This document shows, one piece after another, positions 16,382 to 25,205 of a stretch of 46,543 nucleotides of DNA (position 1 is the first letter of the stretch; every line of letters starts with the position of its first letter). Source of the stretch: an uncultured Ignavibacteriales bacterium (GTDB lineage: Bacteria > Bacteroidota > Ignavibacteria > Ignavibacteriales > Melioribacteraceae). The position numbers and the translations under genes are program-made. The stretch spans positions 1 to 46,543 of the forward strand of contig CAMZLW010000017.1 of assembly GCA_947311785.1 (NCBI GenBank), written 5' to 3'. The notes below the pieces were generated by a model. It was not told the DNA's origin. It saw only the letters and a program-made list of their open reading frames with translations, and ran no database searches.

Positions 16382-18553
16382 TTATATATCACTTTTAGTG
16401 CTAAGAGATATTCGTCCTTTTTTAACATCAATGCCAATAATTTTAACATCTATAATATCGCCAACGTTTAGCAAGTCCATCGGATTTTTTACAAATTTAT
16501 TTGCTATTTGCGAAATATGTAACAAACCATCTTGTTTAACGCCGATGTCAACAAACGCACCAAAATCAACAACATTTCTAACCGTTCCGGCTAAAGTCAT
16601 TCCTTCAGCTAAATCTTCCATTTTTAGCACATCGCTTCGCAGAATTGGTTTTGGCATCTCTTCGCGTGGGTCACGCCCTGGCTTTAATAGGTTTTCAACA
16701 ATATCCATTAAAGTTGGTTCGCCAACGCCAAGCTTATCGGCAATTACTAGAGAGCCATTTTTATCAACATACGATTTTATTGTAAGACTCGATTTTTCTA
16801 TTTCACTATTGGAAGCTCCAACAAGGTCAAATAATTTTTCGGTTGCTTCATAACTTTCAGGATGAATAAAAGTGTTATCTAAAGGATTTTTTCCGTTTTG
16901 GATTTTCAGAAAACCAGCCGATTGCTCAAATGACTTTGCTCCAATTCCAGAGACTTTCAAAATTTCTTTTCTACTATTAAACTTTCCATTCTCCTCTCTA
17001 TGCTTAACTACATTTTCGGCAAGACGTTTGTTTAATCCAGAAACATACGCCAGCAAAGAGGCAGAGGCTGTATTTACATCAACGCCTACATAGTTTACGC
17101 AACTATCAACAACATCATCTAAGTTTTTTCGAAGCTGTTTCTGGTCAACATCGTGTTGATATAAACCAACACCAATTGATTTTGCATCAATCTTTACAAG
17201 CTCTGCAAGTGGGTCAAGTACACGACGAGCAATAGAAATATTTCCACGTTGCGATGCTTCTAAATCTGGGAACTCTTGCTTTGCAACTGGCGAAGCTGAA
17301 TAAACAGAAGCACCTGCTTCACTTACAATTAAATAGTGGCAACTTAAATTATTATCTTTAATAATACTTGCAACCATTACCTCGGTTTCTCTGCTAGCGG
17401 TTCCGTTTCCTATTGCAATTAATTCAACATTATGTTTTTTGATAAAGGCTAAAATTTTTCTTTTTGCTTCTTCTATTCTTCGTTGTGGTGGATGAGGATA
17501 TATTGTATCGCCTTCAAGATATTTTCCTGTAACATCAATAATTGCAATTTTAGAACCAGATACAAAACCAGGATCAATTCCCATAATTATTTTATTCATT
17601 AATGGTGGTTGCAAAAGTAACTGGCGCAAGTTGGATGCAAAAATATCTATGGCGTGTGAATCGGCAGTTTCAGTAAGGTGATTACGCACTTCTCTTTCAA
17701 TTGAAGGAAAAATTAATCTCGAGAAAGAATCATCCACAGCCTCATCCAACAACTCCATAAAAGCACTATCAGAAAACTTAAAATAAGTTTCGGTAATTAG
17801 TGATAGCAGTGTTCCCTTTTCAAATCCAAGAGTAACTTTTAAGAACCCTTCTTTATCGCCTCGGTTTAACGCTAATATTTGATAAGGTTTAATTTGAGTG
17901 ATATCAATTTTAAAGTCGTGATAAATATCATAAACATCTTTTTTTCTATCGGTCTCTTTTGGAGGTGTCTTTGATTTAAGCGAAGCAACCAGCGAGTGAT
18001 CTAGCAATTCGTTACGAACTACTTCGCGAACATCTGCATCATCACTAATCATTTCTGCAATTATATCTTGTGCACCTTGCACTGCTTCGGCTGGAGTGTT
18101 AACACCTTTTTCGGCATCAAGGTATTTTGCAATTTCAGCATCAAAATCTTCTTCGTAGTTTGGAGTGTTAATCATCAGTAATGCCAAGGGTTCTAGGCCT
18201 TTTGCCTTAGCAACCGAGCCACGCGTTTTTCTTTTTCGTTTGTATGGAAGATACAAATCCTCTACCTCTCGCAACTTAACCGAGTTAACTATTTTCTCTT
18301 TTAACTCGTCTGTAAGTTTACCTTGCTCTTCAATACTTTTAAGTATTGATTCTTTTCTATCTTCGAGTAGTTGATAATAATTTAATTTATCTTCAATATC
18401 TCTTAACTGGTCTTCATCTAAGCCACCAGTTTTTTCTTTTCTGTAACGCGAAATAAATGGCACTGTTGCATCTTCCTCAAAAAGCGTTGCAACTGTTTTT
18501 ATTTGTGATTCTTCTAATTGTAATTCTGTAGCAATCTGTTTTAGAATGTTCAT
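16382..18553 (-). CDS. tex: Tex family transcription accessory / RNA-binding protein
   Basis: Tex is a conserved nucleic-acid-binding protein linked to transcription and toxin expression in Bordetella and pneumococcus. This 723-residue copy is full length. It has the N-terminal helical region (ATVPFISRYRKEKTGGLDED), the YqgF/RNase H-like domain (IIMGIDPGFVSGSKIAIID, with the family glycine-rich turn) and helix-hairpin-helix repeats (LLAYVSGLNKRLAENVVKHR). The C-terminal S1 RNA-binding domain reads GTVRNVVDFGAFVDIGVKQD to GRISLSTKSDI. A GAGGTG ribosome site precedes the ATG. It is the middle gene of a minus-strand run; the 85-base gap to the GGGP synthase gene has no evident hairpin. Confidence 0.96.
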   Translation of the reverse strand: MNILKQIATELQLEESQIKTVATLFEEDATVPFISRYRKEKTGGLDEDQLRDIEDKLNYYQLLEDRKESILKSIEEQGKLTDELKEKIVNSVKLREVEDLYLPYKRKRKTRGSVAKAKGLEPLALLMINTPNYEEDFDAEIAKYLDAEKGVNTPAEAVQGAQDIIAEMISDDADVREVVRNELLDHSLVASLKSKTPPKETDRKKDVYDIYHDFKIDITQIKPYQILALNRGDKEGFLKVTLGFEKGTLLSLITETYFKFSDSAFMELLDEAVDDSFSRLIFPSIEREVRNHLTETADSHAIDIFASNLRQLLLQPPLMNKIIMGIDPGFVSGSKIAIIDVTGKYLEGDTIYPHPPQRRIEEAKRKILAFIKKHNVELIAIGNGTASRETEVMVASIIKDNNLSCHYLIVSEAGASVYSASPVAKQEFPDLEASQRGNISIARRVLDPLAELVKIDAKSIGVGLYQHDVDQKQLRKNLDDVVDSCVNYVGVDVNTASASLLAYVSGLNKRLAENVVKHREENGKFNSRKEILKVSGIGAKSFEQSAGFLKIQNGKNPLDNTFIHPESYEATEKLFDLVGASNSEIEKSSLTIKSYVDKNGSLVIADKLGVGEPTLMDIVENLLKPGRDPREEMPKPILRSDVLKMEDLAEGMTLAGTVRNVVDFGAFVDIGVKQDGLLHISQIANKFVKNPMDLLNVGDIIDVKIIGIDVKKGRISLSTKSDI

Positions 18554-18771
18554 AACACCTCAATATTTGAATGAACAAATGTTTTAAAAATTAATTAAAA
18601 TATCTACTTGAAAAAGTAAAAAGTGTGTGGAGACTAAAATTTTATCTCTAACAGTAGGTTTTGCACAACCCTCAAGGGACTTTGGATTTATGCAATTTTT
18701 TGCAGATATTTCTTTTAAATAATAGATTCTCCAAAAGAGGTAGGCTGTATGAAAGCAACAATATTAAAAAG

Positions 18772-18797
18772 TAGGGAACGATAATTATCGTTCCCTA
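18772..18797. repeat. Perfect 26-bp palindrome (TAGGGAACG family), copy 1
   Basis: TAGGGAACGATAA followed by its exact reverse complement. The same sequence lies at 19178-19203, on the other side of the small lipoprotein gene. On the minus strand it is followed by a short T run and could terminate that gene. Confidence 0.8.
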
Positions 18798-18809
18798 TAA
18801 AAAAAACAA

Positions 18810-19160
18810 TTACCCTATTTTCATTCCACTTAATAAATATCCAATAAGCATAAGTGTAACTGCAATACTACCCATAATAAAAACAGAAAGAGTTGCATGC
18901 TCATAAGTGTGAATAGTTCCAAACTCAGTTATGAGATATGTTTTAGATGAATCTTTTCCGTTAGTGTAAATCAGTTGGTTACCAATAATCTCAGCATATT
19001 TACCATAGACCCTATTAAAATATATAATTGAATCGTTATGCGTAATTGCCCAATCAACCGTTGTGTTTTCATTTAGAACAGTTTCAGAATTAATTGAAAT
19101 TGTTTTTGTTGAACTACAGCCTGCAAGAAAAATTAGACTCACTAAAAATATTTTTTTCAT
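18810..19160 (-). CDS. Small predicted lipoprotein with C-terminal membrane helix
   Basis: I do not recognise this 116-residue protein. It begins with a clear lipoprotein signal (MKKIFLVSLIFLAGCSS), with a lipobox LAGC at residues 12-15. A polar stretch follows that looks beta-rich (TVDWAITHNDSIIYFNRVYG, YAEIIGNQLIYTNG), and it ends with a hydrophobic helix (LSVFIMGSIAVTLMLIGYLL). A GGGAAGAA ribosome site precedes the ATG. Having both a lipid anchor and a C-terminal helix is unusual. The gene is bracketed by two identical palindromes (18772-18797 and 19172-19209). It could be a passenger of a mobile repeat pair or simply an orphan envelope protein. Function is unknown. Confidence 0.7.
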   Translation of the reverse strand: MKKIFLVSLIFLAGCSSTKTISINSETVLNENTTVDWAITHNDSIIYFNRVYGKYAEIIGNQLIYTNGKDSSKTYLITEFGTIHTYEHATLSVFIMGSIAVTLMLIGYLLSGMKIG

Positions 19161-19171
19161 TTCTTCCCATT

Positions 19172-19209
19172 TTTTTGTAGGGAACGATAATTATCGTTCC
19201 CTACAAAAA
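19172..19209. repeat. Perfect 38-bp palindrome (TGTAGGGAACG family), copy 2
   Basis: The core TAGGGAACGATAA plus its reverse complement is identical to copy 1. It is extended outward by TTTTTG on one side and CAAAAA on the other, so the self-complementarity covers 38 bases. It starts two bases past the clpB stop. On the minus strand the stem is followed by A residues, not T, so it is not a classical terminator for clpB. Confidence 0.8.
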
Positions 19210-19210
19210 T

Positions 19211-21829
19211 TTATGATTTATTAAATTCTAATTTATCATTGCCGTTATAATCTATAGTAATTGTATCACCAGTTTCAAATTTATTTAATAGCAATTCAGT
19301 AGAAAGAGGATTTAGTACATATTTTTGAATTGTTCTCTTCAATGGTCTTGCTCCATAAGCAACATCGTAGCCTCTATCCAACAAGAAATGTTTTGCTTTT
19401 TCGGTGAATTCAATTTTAATGTTTTTATTTTGTAACAATAGTTCAACATTTTGCAATTGGATTTCTATAATTCCAATAAGCTCTTTCTTCAATAGGGGTT
19501 TAAACAAAACAACTTCGTCAATTCTGTTTAAAAATTCTGGACGAATACTCTGCTGTAATAAATTTGTTAAACTCACTCTTACATCATTCATAATTGATTC
19601 AACATTTTTCTCATTTAATCCAGTCATTTTTTCTTGAATTAAATGCGAGCCGATGTTGGAAGTCATGATAATGATTGTATTTTTAAAATTAACTGTTCTA
19701 CCTTGATTATCGGTTAAACGTCCTTCATCCAAAACTTGTAACAACACATTAAAAACATCAGGATGTGCTTTCTCAATTTCATCCAATAGCAATACCGAGT
19801 ACGGTCTTCGGCGTACTGCTTCCGTTAACTGTCCGCCCTCCTCGTAACCAACATATCCGGGAGGTGCACCAATTAGGCGTGATACAGAATGTTTCTCCAT
19901 ATATTCACTCATATCAATTCGCACCATTGCGTGTTCGTCGTCAAAAAGTAAATCGGCAAGTGAGCGAGCTAACTCTGTTTTGCCCACGCCGGTTGTGCCG
20001 ATAAAGATAAACGAACCTATTGGGCGATTAGTGTCCTGCAAGCCTGCACGCGAACGCCTAATTGCATCAGCTACTGCTGTTACAGCATCGTCCTGCCCAA
20101 TTACACGCTTGTGAAGCTCCTCTTCCATTTTTACCAACTTACTACGTTCGCTCTCTAACATTTTATTTACCGGAATTCCCGTCCACTTAGCAACCACCTC
20201 TGCAACGTCTTCGGCTTCTACTTCTTCCTTAAGTAGTTTTTTGTTTTTTTGAATATCAACTAAGCTCTCACTCTCTTTTCTTAGCTCTCCTTCCAACTCA
20301 ACAATTTTGCCGTAGCGTATTTCCGCTACTTTACCAAGGTCTCCTTCGCGTTCAAATTTATCGGCAAGAATTTTTGTTTCTTCAATTTCACTTTTCAACT
20401 TTCTAATTTTCTGAATTTTTCCACGCTCAAGCAACCAGTGACTTTTTAACACATTACGTTTTTCATCAAGCTCTGCATATTCAAGTTTTATTTCTGCTAA
20501 TCTACTTTTTGAGAAATCATCGTTTTCACGTTTAAGTGCTTCACGTTCAATTTCCAATTGCTGGATTTTTCTTTCAAGTTGGTCAAGTTCTTCTGGCATC
20601 GAGTTAATTTCAATTCTCAATTTGGATGCAGATTCGTCAATTAAATCGATGGCTTTATCAGGAAGAAATCTATCGGTTATGTATCTGTTAGAAAGTTGAA
20701 CAGCCGCAACAAGTGCCGCATCTGTAATTCTAACTCCGTGATGCACTTCGTATTTATCACTTAATCCACGAAGTATTGATATTGCATCTTCCTCACTTGG
20801 TTCAGCAATTACAATGGGTTGAAAGCGTCTTTCGAGAGCAGCATCTTTTTCGATATATTTTTTATATTCTTTTAATGTTGTTGCACCAACAGCATGTAGC
20901 TCGCCTCGTGCCAATGCTGGCTTAAGAATATTTGCAGCATCCATTGCACCGTCCGTTTTGCCTGCACCAACAAGCTGATGAATTTCATCTATGAACAAAA
21001 TTATTTCTCCTTCTGAATTTTGCACCTCTTTGATAACAGCTTTAAGTCGTTCTTCAAACTGTCCGCGGAACTGAGCACCAGCTACCAACGAGCCTAAATC
21101 GAGCGAGATAATTTTTTTATCACGTAAGTTATCAGGAATATCTCCCGAGATAATTCTGTGAGCAAGTCCCTCGGCAATTGCAGTTTTACCCACACCAGGC
21201 TCGCCAATTAAAATAGGATTATTTTTTGTGCGTCGCGAAAGTACTTGCAGTACGCGACGTATTTCATCATCACGTCCAATAACGGGGTCTAACTTACCCA
21301 ACTTAACAAGCTCGTTTAAATCACGTCCATATTTTTTTAACGATTGGTATGTCTCCTCTGGGTTTTGTGATGTTACCCGTTGGTTACCACGTATATCTTT
21401 CAATGCAGAAAGGATTGATTTCTTTGTAATTGTATTTTTATTAAGCAAAGTACCAGCTTCACTTCTATCTTCAGCAAGTGCAATTAAAATATGCTCGGTA
21501 GAAATATACTCATCCTTTAATGTTTCGGCTTCTTTTACCGAGTTATCCAATAACTGTGCAGTTGATTGCGACATTTGCTGATTGCCAATACCAGCACCTG
21601 TTACTTTGGATTTCTTTTCCAGAAGTTCGCCAACTTTTATTAATAACGTATCAACATTGGATGCAATTTTTTGAATTAGTGAAACTGCCACACTATCTTT
21701 GTCTTGTAAAAGAGCAGCTAAAATATGCTCTGGCTCAACAATTTGATTGTTATAATTCTGTGCAATTTCAATTGAACTTTGAATTGTTTCCTGACCCTTT
21801 ACTGTGAATTTATTAAAATCAATTGCCAT
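19211..21829 (-). CDS. clpB: ATP-dependent disaggregase ClpB
   Basis: ClpB is a hexameric AAA+ chaperone that, with DnaK, extracts proteins from aggregates. At 872 residues it is full length. It has the Clp N domain ([20 protein letters not shown]), a first AAA+ module with Walker [16 protein letters not shown] near residue 207, and the coiled-coil middle domain (about residues 410-530, rich in K/E/L) that marks ClpB rather than ClpA or ClpC. The second module has [15 protein letters not shown] near residue 608, and the C-terminal part includes [17 protein letters not shown]. An AGAGG site precedes the ATG. No CIRCE element (TTAGCACTC-N9-GAGTGCTAA) is visible upstream. A 6-bp inverted repeat AACATT/AATGTT lies at 21885-21902. 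Confidence 0.97.
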   Translation of the reverse strand: MAIDFNKFTVKGQETIQSSIEIAQNYNNQIVEPEHILAALLQDKDSVAVSLIQKIASNVDTLLIKVGELLEKKSKVTGAGIGNQQMSQSTAQLLDNSVKEAETLKDEYISTEHILIALAEDRSEAGTLLNKNTITKKSILSALKDIRGNQRVTSQNPEETYQSLKKYGRDLNELVKLGKLDPVIGRDDEIRRVLQVLSRRTKNNPILIGEPGVGKTAIAEGLAHRIISGDIPDNLRDKKIISLDLGSLVAGAQFRGQFEERLKAVIKEVQNSEGEIILFIDEIHQLVGAGKTDGAMDAANILKPALARGELHAVGATTLKEYKKYIEKDAALERRFQPIVIAEPSEEDAISILRGLSDKYEVHHGVRITDAALVAAVQLSNRYITDRFLPDKAIDLIDESASKLRIEINSMPEELDQLERKIQQLEIEREALKRENDDFSKSRLAEIKLEYAELDEKRNVLKSHWLLERGKIQKIRKLKSEIEETKILADKFEREGDLGKVAEIRYGKIVELEGELRKESESLVDIQKNKKLLKEEVEAEDVAEVVAKWTGIPVNKMLESERSKLVKMEEELHKRVIGQDDAVTAVADAIRRSRAGLQDTNRPIGSFIFIGTTGVGKTELARSLADLLFDDEHAMVRIDMSEYMEKHSVSRLIGAPPGYVGYEEGGQLTEAVRRRPYSVLLLDEIEKAHPDVFNVLLQVLDEGRLTDNQGRTVNFKNTIIIMTSNIGSHLIQEKMTGLNEKNVESIMNDVRVSLTNLLQQSIRPEFLNRIDEVVLFKPLLKKELIGIIEIQLQNVELLLQNKNIKIEFTEKAKHFLLDRGYDVAYGARPLKRTIQKYVLNPLSTELLLNKFETGDTITIDYNGNDKLEFNKS

Positions 21830-21967
21830 AATTGTTACCTCTTAAATTTTATTTACTAAATATAATATTTTATGCAGTAACAAAAACATTGTTGGAAATG
21901 TTCCCAATTTTTTTTTCGTATAAGTTCTTACTAAAAAAGAAACTATAATTGGTGTTTATTCTTAAAT

Positions 21968-22008
21968 TTGACAAATCAATATTTTCCACTTACTTTTGTA
22001 AGTAAGTG
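21968..22008 (+). promoter_or_regulatory. Promoter and overlapping operator of the tetR gene
   Basis: TTGACA (21968-21973), a 17-base spacer and TACTTT (21991-21996) form a near-consensus sigma70-type promoter. The -10 lies within the inverted repeat CACTTACTT (21987-21995) / AAGTAAGTG (22000-22008), which has a four-base spacer. A bound TetR dimer would cover the -10 region, so autorepression is likely. The adjoining GTAAGTGATTACA (22002-22014) recurs before the exporter gene. Confidence 0.65.
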
Positions 22009-22036
22009 ATTACATAATAATTATTGAGAACAGAAA

Positions 22037-22627
22037 GTGGCAAGAGAATCTACACAAATTAGGCAAGAGCAAATTAAAAAAGCTGTGCTAAGTATTATTA
22101 CCGATGAAGGTCTTCACCATGTTTCTGCGAGAAATTTAGCAAAACGAATTGGATTAAGCGAAGGTGCAATCTTTAGACATTTTGCAACTAAAAAAGATAT
22201 AATCAAAGGAATTATGGATGATGTAACAGTCGATTTGATAGGCTCGTTGCGAACAATTGTCCTTAGTCCAATTAAATCTGAAAAAAAAATATTTCAGTAT
22301 TTATGTAGAAACATAAAATATTTGAGTGAAAACAAGGGTATAACGATGCTTCTTTTTTCGGAAGCAGCTCACCTTGGTGATAAGGAATTAAAAAACAAAT
22401 TGAACCAAATACTAATGGAGCAAAAGCAATTTATTATCAAAATTGTTAAAGATGGAATTGCTGAAGGAGTTTGGGGAAAAAAGATTGTACCCGAGGATTT
22501 TGCAATGTTGTATCTCGGTATTCCAATCACTTTTAATATTGAGTTTATTCTTAACAAAGATAATTTTGTTATAGAAAATTTTTGCAAACGAATGTATTCT
22601 TTAATTATTAATACATTAAGAAAATAA
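22037..22627 (+). CDS. TetR/AcrR family transcriptional regulator
   Basis: A ligand-responsive repressor of 196 residues. The N-terminal helix-turn-helix is typical of the family: QEQIKKAVLSIITDEGLHHV, then SARNLAKRIGLSEGAIFRHF, then ATKKDIIKGIMDDV. The helical C-terminal half (residues 60-196) should bind the ligand and dimerise. The start is GTG at 22037. An operator-like inverted repeat overlaps its own promoter at 21987-22008, and a related site lies in front of the next gene. The regulator thus probably controls itself and the downstream exporter, porin and FmdE genes. The ligand is unknown. Confidence 0.94.
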   Translation: MARESTQIRQEQIKKAVLSIITDEGLHHVSARNLAKRIGLSEGAIFRHFATKKDIIKGIMDDVTVDLIGSLRTIVLSPIKSEKKIFQYLCRNIKYLSENKGITMLLFSEAAHLGDKELKNKLNQILMEQKQFIIKIVKDGIAEGVWGKKIVPEDFAMLYLGIPITFNIEFILNKDNFVIENFCKRMYSLIINTLRK

Positions 22628-22647
22628 AAAAGATTATAGATTATGTA

Positions 22648-22661
22648 TGTAAGTGATTACA
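22648..22661 (+). promoter_or_regulatory. Second operator-like site, before the exporter gene
   Basis: TGTAAGTGATTACA is an inverted repeat, TGTAA-GTGA-TTACA, 19 bases before the exporter ATG. Thirteen bases (GTAAGTGATTACA) are identical to 22002-22014 in front of tetR. Sharing the sequence at both positions flanking tetR points to the same regulator. Confidence 0.65.
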
Positions 22662-22680
22662 AACTTAATTGGGATGAATT

Positions 22681-23433
22681 ATGTTTTATACAATAATTGC
22701 TATAATAATATTTATAGCCTCTTTCCTTTTTGCGATGCTAGGTTTAGGTGGTGGAATGATTTACGTTCCCGTTCTTAAATGGGCAGGCTTTGATGTTAAA
22801 GCTGTTGCAATTCCACTTGGACTTTTACTTAATGGACTAAACACACTACTTGCATTAATTCCATATTCCAGAAAAAAGCTTGTCGATTGGAAGGGTGGCT
22901 CGGCTATGGCAATATCTGCATTAGTATTTGCTCCAATTGGGGCGTACACATCGCAGTTTGTTCCGGTTCAAACATTAATTATTTTCTTTGCAATTGCAGT
23001 TTTAGGTGCTGCGGTAAGAATGGTGTTTTTTGCTAAAAGTCCTGAACCTGAAAAAATGATGGAGATAAAAAAACGTTCAATAATTGGTATAGCAGTTGGA
23101 GCTTTTGCTGGATTCATGGGTGGAATGCTCGGACTTGGCGGTGGATTTATTATTGCTCCAATTCTAATGTGGATGGGTTACAAAACTAAACAAGCCGCAG
23201 CTACTACAGCTTTCGTTGTTACATTTTCATCCTTCTCCGGTTACCTTGGTCACATGGCTGAGGGCAATTTTAATTGGAGCTTAACAATAATGGTGGTTAT
23301 TGCTGTAATAATTGGCTCTCAACTCGGAGCAAGTTTTATGAGCGGAAAAGCAAAACCTAAATGGGTAAAATCGTTATACGCTGTTGTACTTTTTGCGATT
23401 GCAATTAAAATGATTTTAAGTGTTGTGCTATGA
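22681..23433 (+). CDS. TauE/SafE (TSUP) family anion exporter
   Basis: Integral membrane protein of 250 residues. It shows the internal duplication of the TSUP family: the first half has FAMLGLGGGMIYVPVLKWAG near residue 18, and the second has FMGGMLGLGGGFIIAPILMW near residue 155. Seven or eight hydrophobic helices are visible. Characterised relatives move sulfite, sulfonates or other small organosulfur anions, but the substrate cannot be read from sequence. GGGATGAATT precedes the ATG. It is preceded by an operator-like repeat and overlaps the porin gene by four bases (ATGA). The TetR, exporter, porin and FmdE genes are tightly spaced, as expected for one operon. Confidence 0.92.
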   Translation: MFYTIIAIIIFIASFLFAMLGLGGGMIYVPVLKWAGFDVKAVAIPLGLLLNGLNTLLALIPYSRKKLVDWKGGSAMAISALVFAPIGAYTSQFVPVQTLIIFFAIAVLGAAVRMVFFAKSPEPEKMMEIKKRSIIGIAVGAFAGFMGGMLGLGGGFIIAPILMWMGYKTKQAAATTAFVVTFSSFSGYLGHMAEGNFNWSLTIMVVIAVIIGSQLGASFMSGKAKPKWVKSLYAVVLFAIAIKMILSVVL

Positions 23434-24416
23434 GATTCTTAAAATCAATATTATTTATTCTAATTTTTTCTTCACAAATTTTTGCCCAAAGTGAAGTAGA
23501 GAATTTTGAATGGAATGGATACGGACAATTCAGAGCTTATAAATTGGGTAACAACTCTGAAGGCTTTATGATAAGACGTGCAAAACTTTGGGTTAAGGGA
23601 GAAGTGCCTTCTGAAAATAGTTTTAGTTACAAAGTGATGGGAATTTTCACTTACAATCATTCCGGATATTTTGGTTTGCTCGATGCTTACGGAAATTATA
23701 ATTTCTTGAATGGATATTTAAGATTTGGACAACAAATTCCGGAGTTTAGTCTTCAAAGAGAACAACCCGATTGGAAAATCCCCGTTACAGAAAGAGCTTC
23801 CGTAATAAATAGAATGATTCCTGCTGCACAATCATTTGCTCGCGATTTAGGAATTCAAGTCCACTTAAATTTATTGAATAACTATTGGCAGATTGCATGT
23901 GGAGTTTTTAACGGAGATGGTGCAAATCTTAAAAATCATAATTCATCAAATTTTCTTTACACTGTTAGAAGTAGCCTTAAAATTGCGTTCAAAAAAAATT
24001 ATGCTTTGCACATTGGGGCTTCAGCAATGTACAGATATGCAGAGCAATACGACTTCTCATTAATCTTTGGAAGTAACTCAAGTTATACAGGAAACGATTT
24101 CCGATATGGCATTGAAGCCCTTTTAGCGTTAAACAAATTAGAACTTCAAGCTGAATACATTTCAGCAAACTTCAATGGCTTAAAAGCTTATGGTTACTAT
24201 GCATACGCGAATTACAATTTCACACCAAAAGATCAACTCGTTTTATCAACGGAACAACTGGTGGATTTAAATAACGACACTTACGACGACCCTTGGTTAA
24301 AGGTTGGTTACAATCATCTCTTCGCTAACAATGACGTTAAGTTAATGGTAAGCGGAGGCACACAATTTAACGACAATTATTCATTAACAACACAGATACA
24401 ATTATTTTTTAATTAA
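23430..24416 (+). CDS. Outer-membrane porin, phosphate-selective OprO/OprP-like
   Basis: Predicted beta-barrel of 328 residues after a signal peptide (MRFLKSILFILIFSSQIFAQ). Alternating short amphipathic strands with aromatic ends run through the whole protein (EWNGYGQFRAYKLGNNSEGF, MIRRAKLWVKGEV, YLRFGQQIPEFSLQREQPDW, VNRMIPAAQSFARDLGIQVH), closing with a strand that ends in phenylalanine-asparagine (LTTQIQLFFN). RRAKLW and the RFGQ...EFSLQ stretch are typical of the O/P porin family, which forms anion-selective channels. It overlaps the exporter gene by four bases and precedes the FmdE gene by 17. An outer-membrane channel for the same anion handled by the exporter is an attractive inference, not shown. 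Confidence 0.85.
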   Translation: MRFLKSILFILIFSSQIFAQSEVENFEWNGYGQFRAYKLGNNSEGFMIRRAKLWVKGEVPSENSFSYKVMGIFTYNHSGYFGLLDAYGNYNFLNGYLRFGQQIPEFSLQREQPDWKIPVTERASVINRMIPAAQSFARDLGIQVHLNLLNNYWQIACGVFNGDGANLKNHNSSNFLYTVRSSLKIAFKKNYALHIGASAMYRYAEQYDFSLIFGSNSSYTGNDFRYGIEALLALNKLELQAEYISANFNGLKAYGYYAYANYNFTPKDQLVLSTEQLVDLNNDTYDDPWLKVGYNHLFANNDVKLMVSGGTQFNDNYSLTTQIQLFFN

Positions 24417-24433
24417 ACAAAAGGAGTATTATT

Positions 24434-25036
24434 ATGACTAATCCACAAGAATGGTTAGAATTCGGACAAAAATTTCACGGACACAAATGCCCTGCAATGC
24501 CAATGGGTTTAAGAGTTGGTGCAACCGCAATGAACAAACTTGGAGTTGAAAGAGCAAAAGACGGACAGATTCTCGCACTCGTTGACCTTGGCGATAATCA
24601 TTGTGCAACTTGCTACGCTGATGGATTGCAAGTAATTATGGGTACAACTTTCGGAAAAGGAAATATCAAAAAAACACACAAAGGCAAATGGGCTTTAACT
24701 TTGGTTGATAAAGCATCAGGGAAAGCTGTTAGAGTTACACCAAAAGCAGAAGCAATGCTTGCAAATAAAAAAACAGAATTCTTTTCAGAGTACAGAGAAA
24801 AAGGAATTCCTGCAAGTAAAGTGCCTGACGAAGTTGTTGAGCCATTAGTTCAAAAAGTAATTGGTGCACCAGAAGAGATGCTTATGAATATCTCGGAGGT
24901 TTTTGATTATAAATTAGAACCACCAAAAGATAGCTTTGCAAGTTTTGTATGCGAAGATTGCGGCGAAATGACTGTTGAAGAATACGGACGCGTTAAAGGT
25001 AGCAAAAAATTGTGTATAGATTGTGCAAATAAATAA
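24434..25036 (+). CDS. FmdE family protein with C-terminal zinc finger
   Basis: A 200-residue cytosolic protein of family PF02663. The N-terminal core has the conserved FHGHKCPAMPMGLRVGATAM at residues 14-33, then DLGDNHCATCYADGLQVIMG with DNHCATC, and TTFGKGNI. A C-terminal treble-clef-type zinc finger follows at about residues 173-199: CEDCGEMTVEEYGRV and then CIDCANK, giving CxxC...CxxC. The name comes from the formylmethanofuran dehydrogenase operon of methanogens, but this organism need not have that pathway, and bacterial members lack an assigned reaction. A strong AAAGGAG site precedes the ATG. It is the last gene of the TetR/exporter/porin unit, so it may act on or sense the transported compound. 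Confidence 0.9.
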   Translation: MTNPQEWLEFGQKFHGHKCPAMPMGLRVGATAMNKLGVERAKDGQILALVDLGDNHCATCYADGLQVIMGTTFGKGNIKKTHKGKWALTLVDKASGKAVRVTPKAEAMLANKKTEFFSEYREKGIPASKVPDEVVEPLVQKVIGAPEEMLMNISEVFDYKLEPPKDSFASFVCEDCGEMTVEEYGRVKGSKKLCIDCANK

Positions 25037-25124
25037 AAACTTGGATATAGCAAATTATATATAGGTAAAAATGAAAGAAGAAATTTATTACAGATATGTC
25101 TCAAATTCGGTAAGTAATGAAACT

Positions 25125-25186
25125 TAACCAAGGTTATTAGAATTAATATAATAACTTTGGTTAATAATTCTTATTTTTATTTTTTT
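25125..25186 (+). terminator. Terminator of the exporter-porin-FmdE unit
   Basis: Fifteen-bp stem with one G-T pair: arms TAACCAAGGTTATTA at 25125-25139 and TAATAACTTTGGTTA at 25149-25163, with a 9-base loop. A T-rich tail follows to about 25186. A possible 18-codon ORF (ATG at 25071) lies between the FmdE gene and this hairpin, but nothing supports its translation. Confidence 0.8.
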
Positions 25187-25205
25187 AATAATTGGCAACT
25201 TAAAA

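Noticed and set aside
19172-19209. Palindrome after clpB as a Rho-independent terminator
   Set aside because: On the clpB transcript the stem is followed by A residues, not U, so the classical signal is missing. Repeat status is better supported.
21830-22036. CIRCE/HrcA site in front of clpB
   Set aside because: No TTAGCACTC...GAGTGCTAA is present. The only inverted repeat is a short AACATT/AATGTT pair.
24434-25036. FmdE as evidence for methanogenesis or the archaeal formylmethanofuran pathway
   Set aside because: Bacterial PF02663 members are common outside that pathway, and none of the catalytic Fmd/Fwd subunits is in the window.
25071-25127. 18-codon ORF after the FmdE gene
   Set aside because: Too short, no homologue known, and it runs up to the terminator stem. 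Nothing indicates translation.
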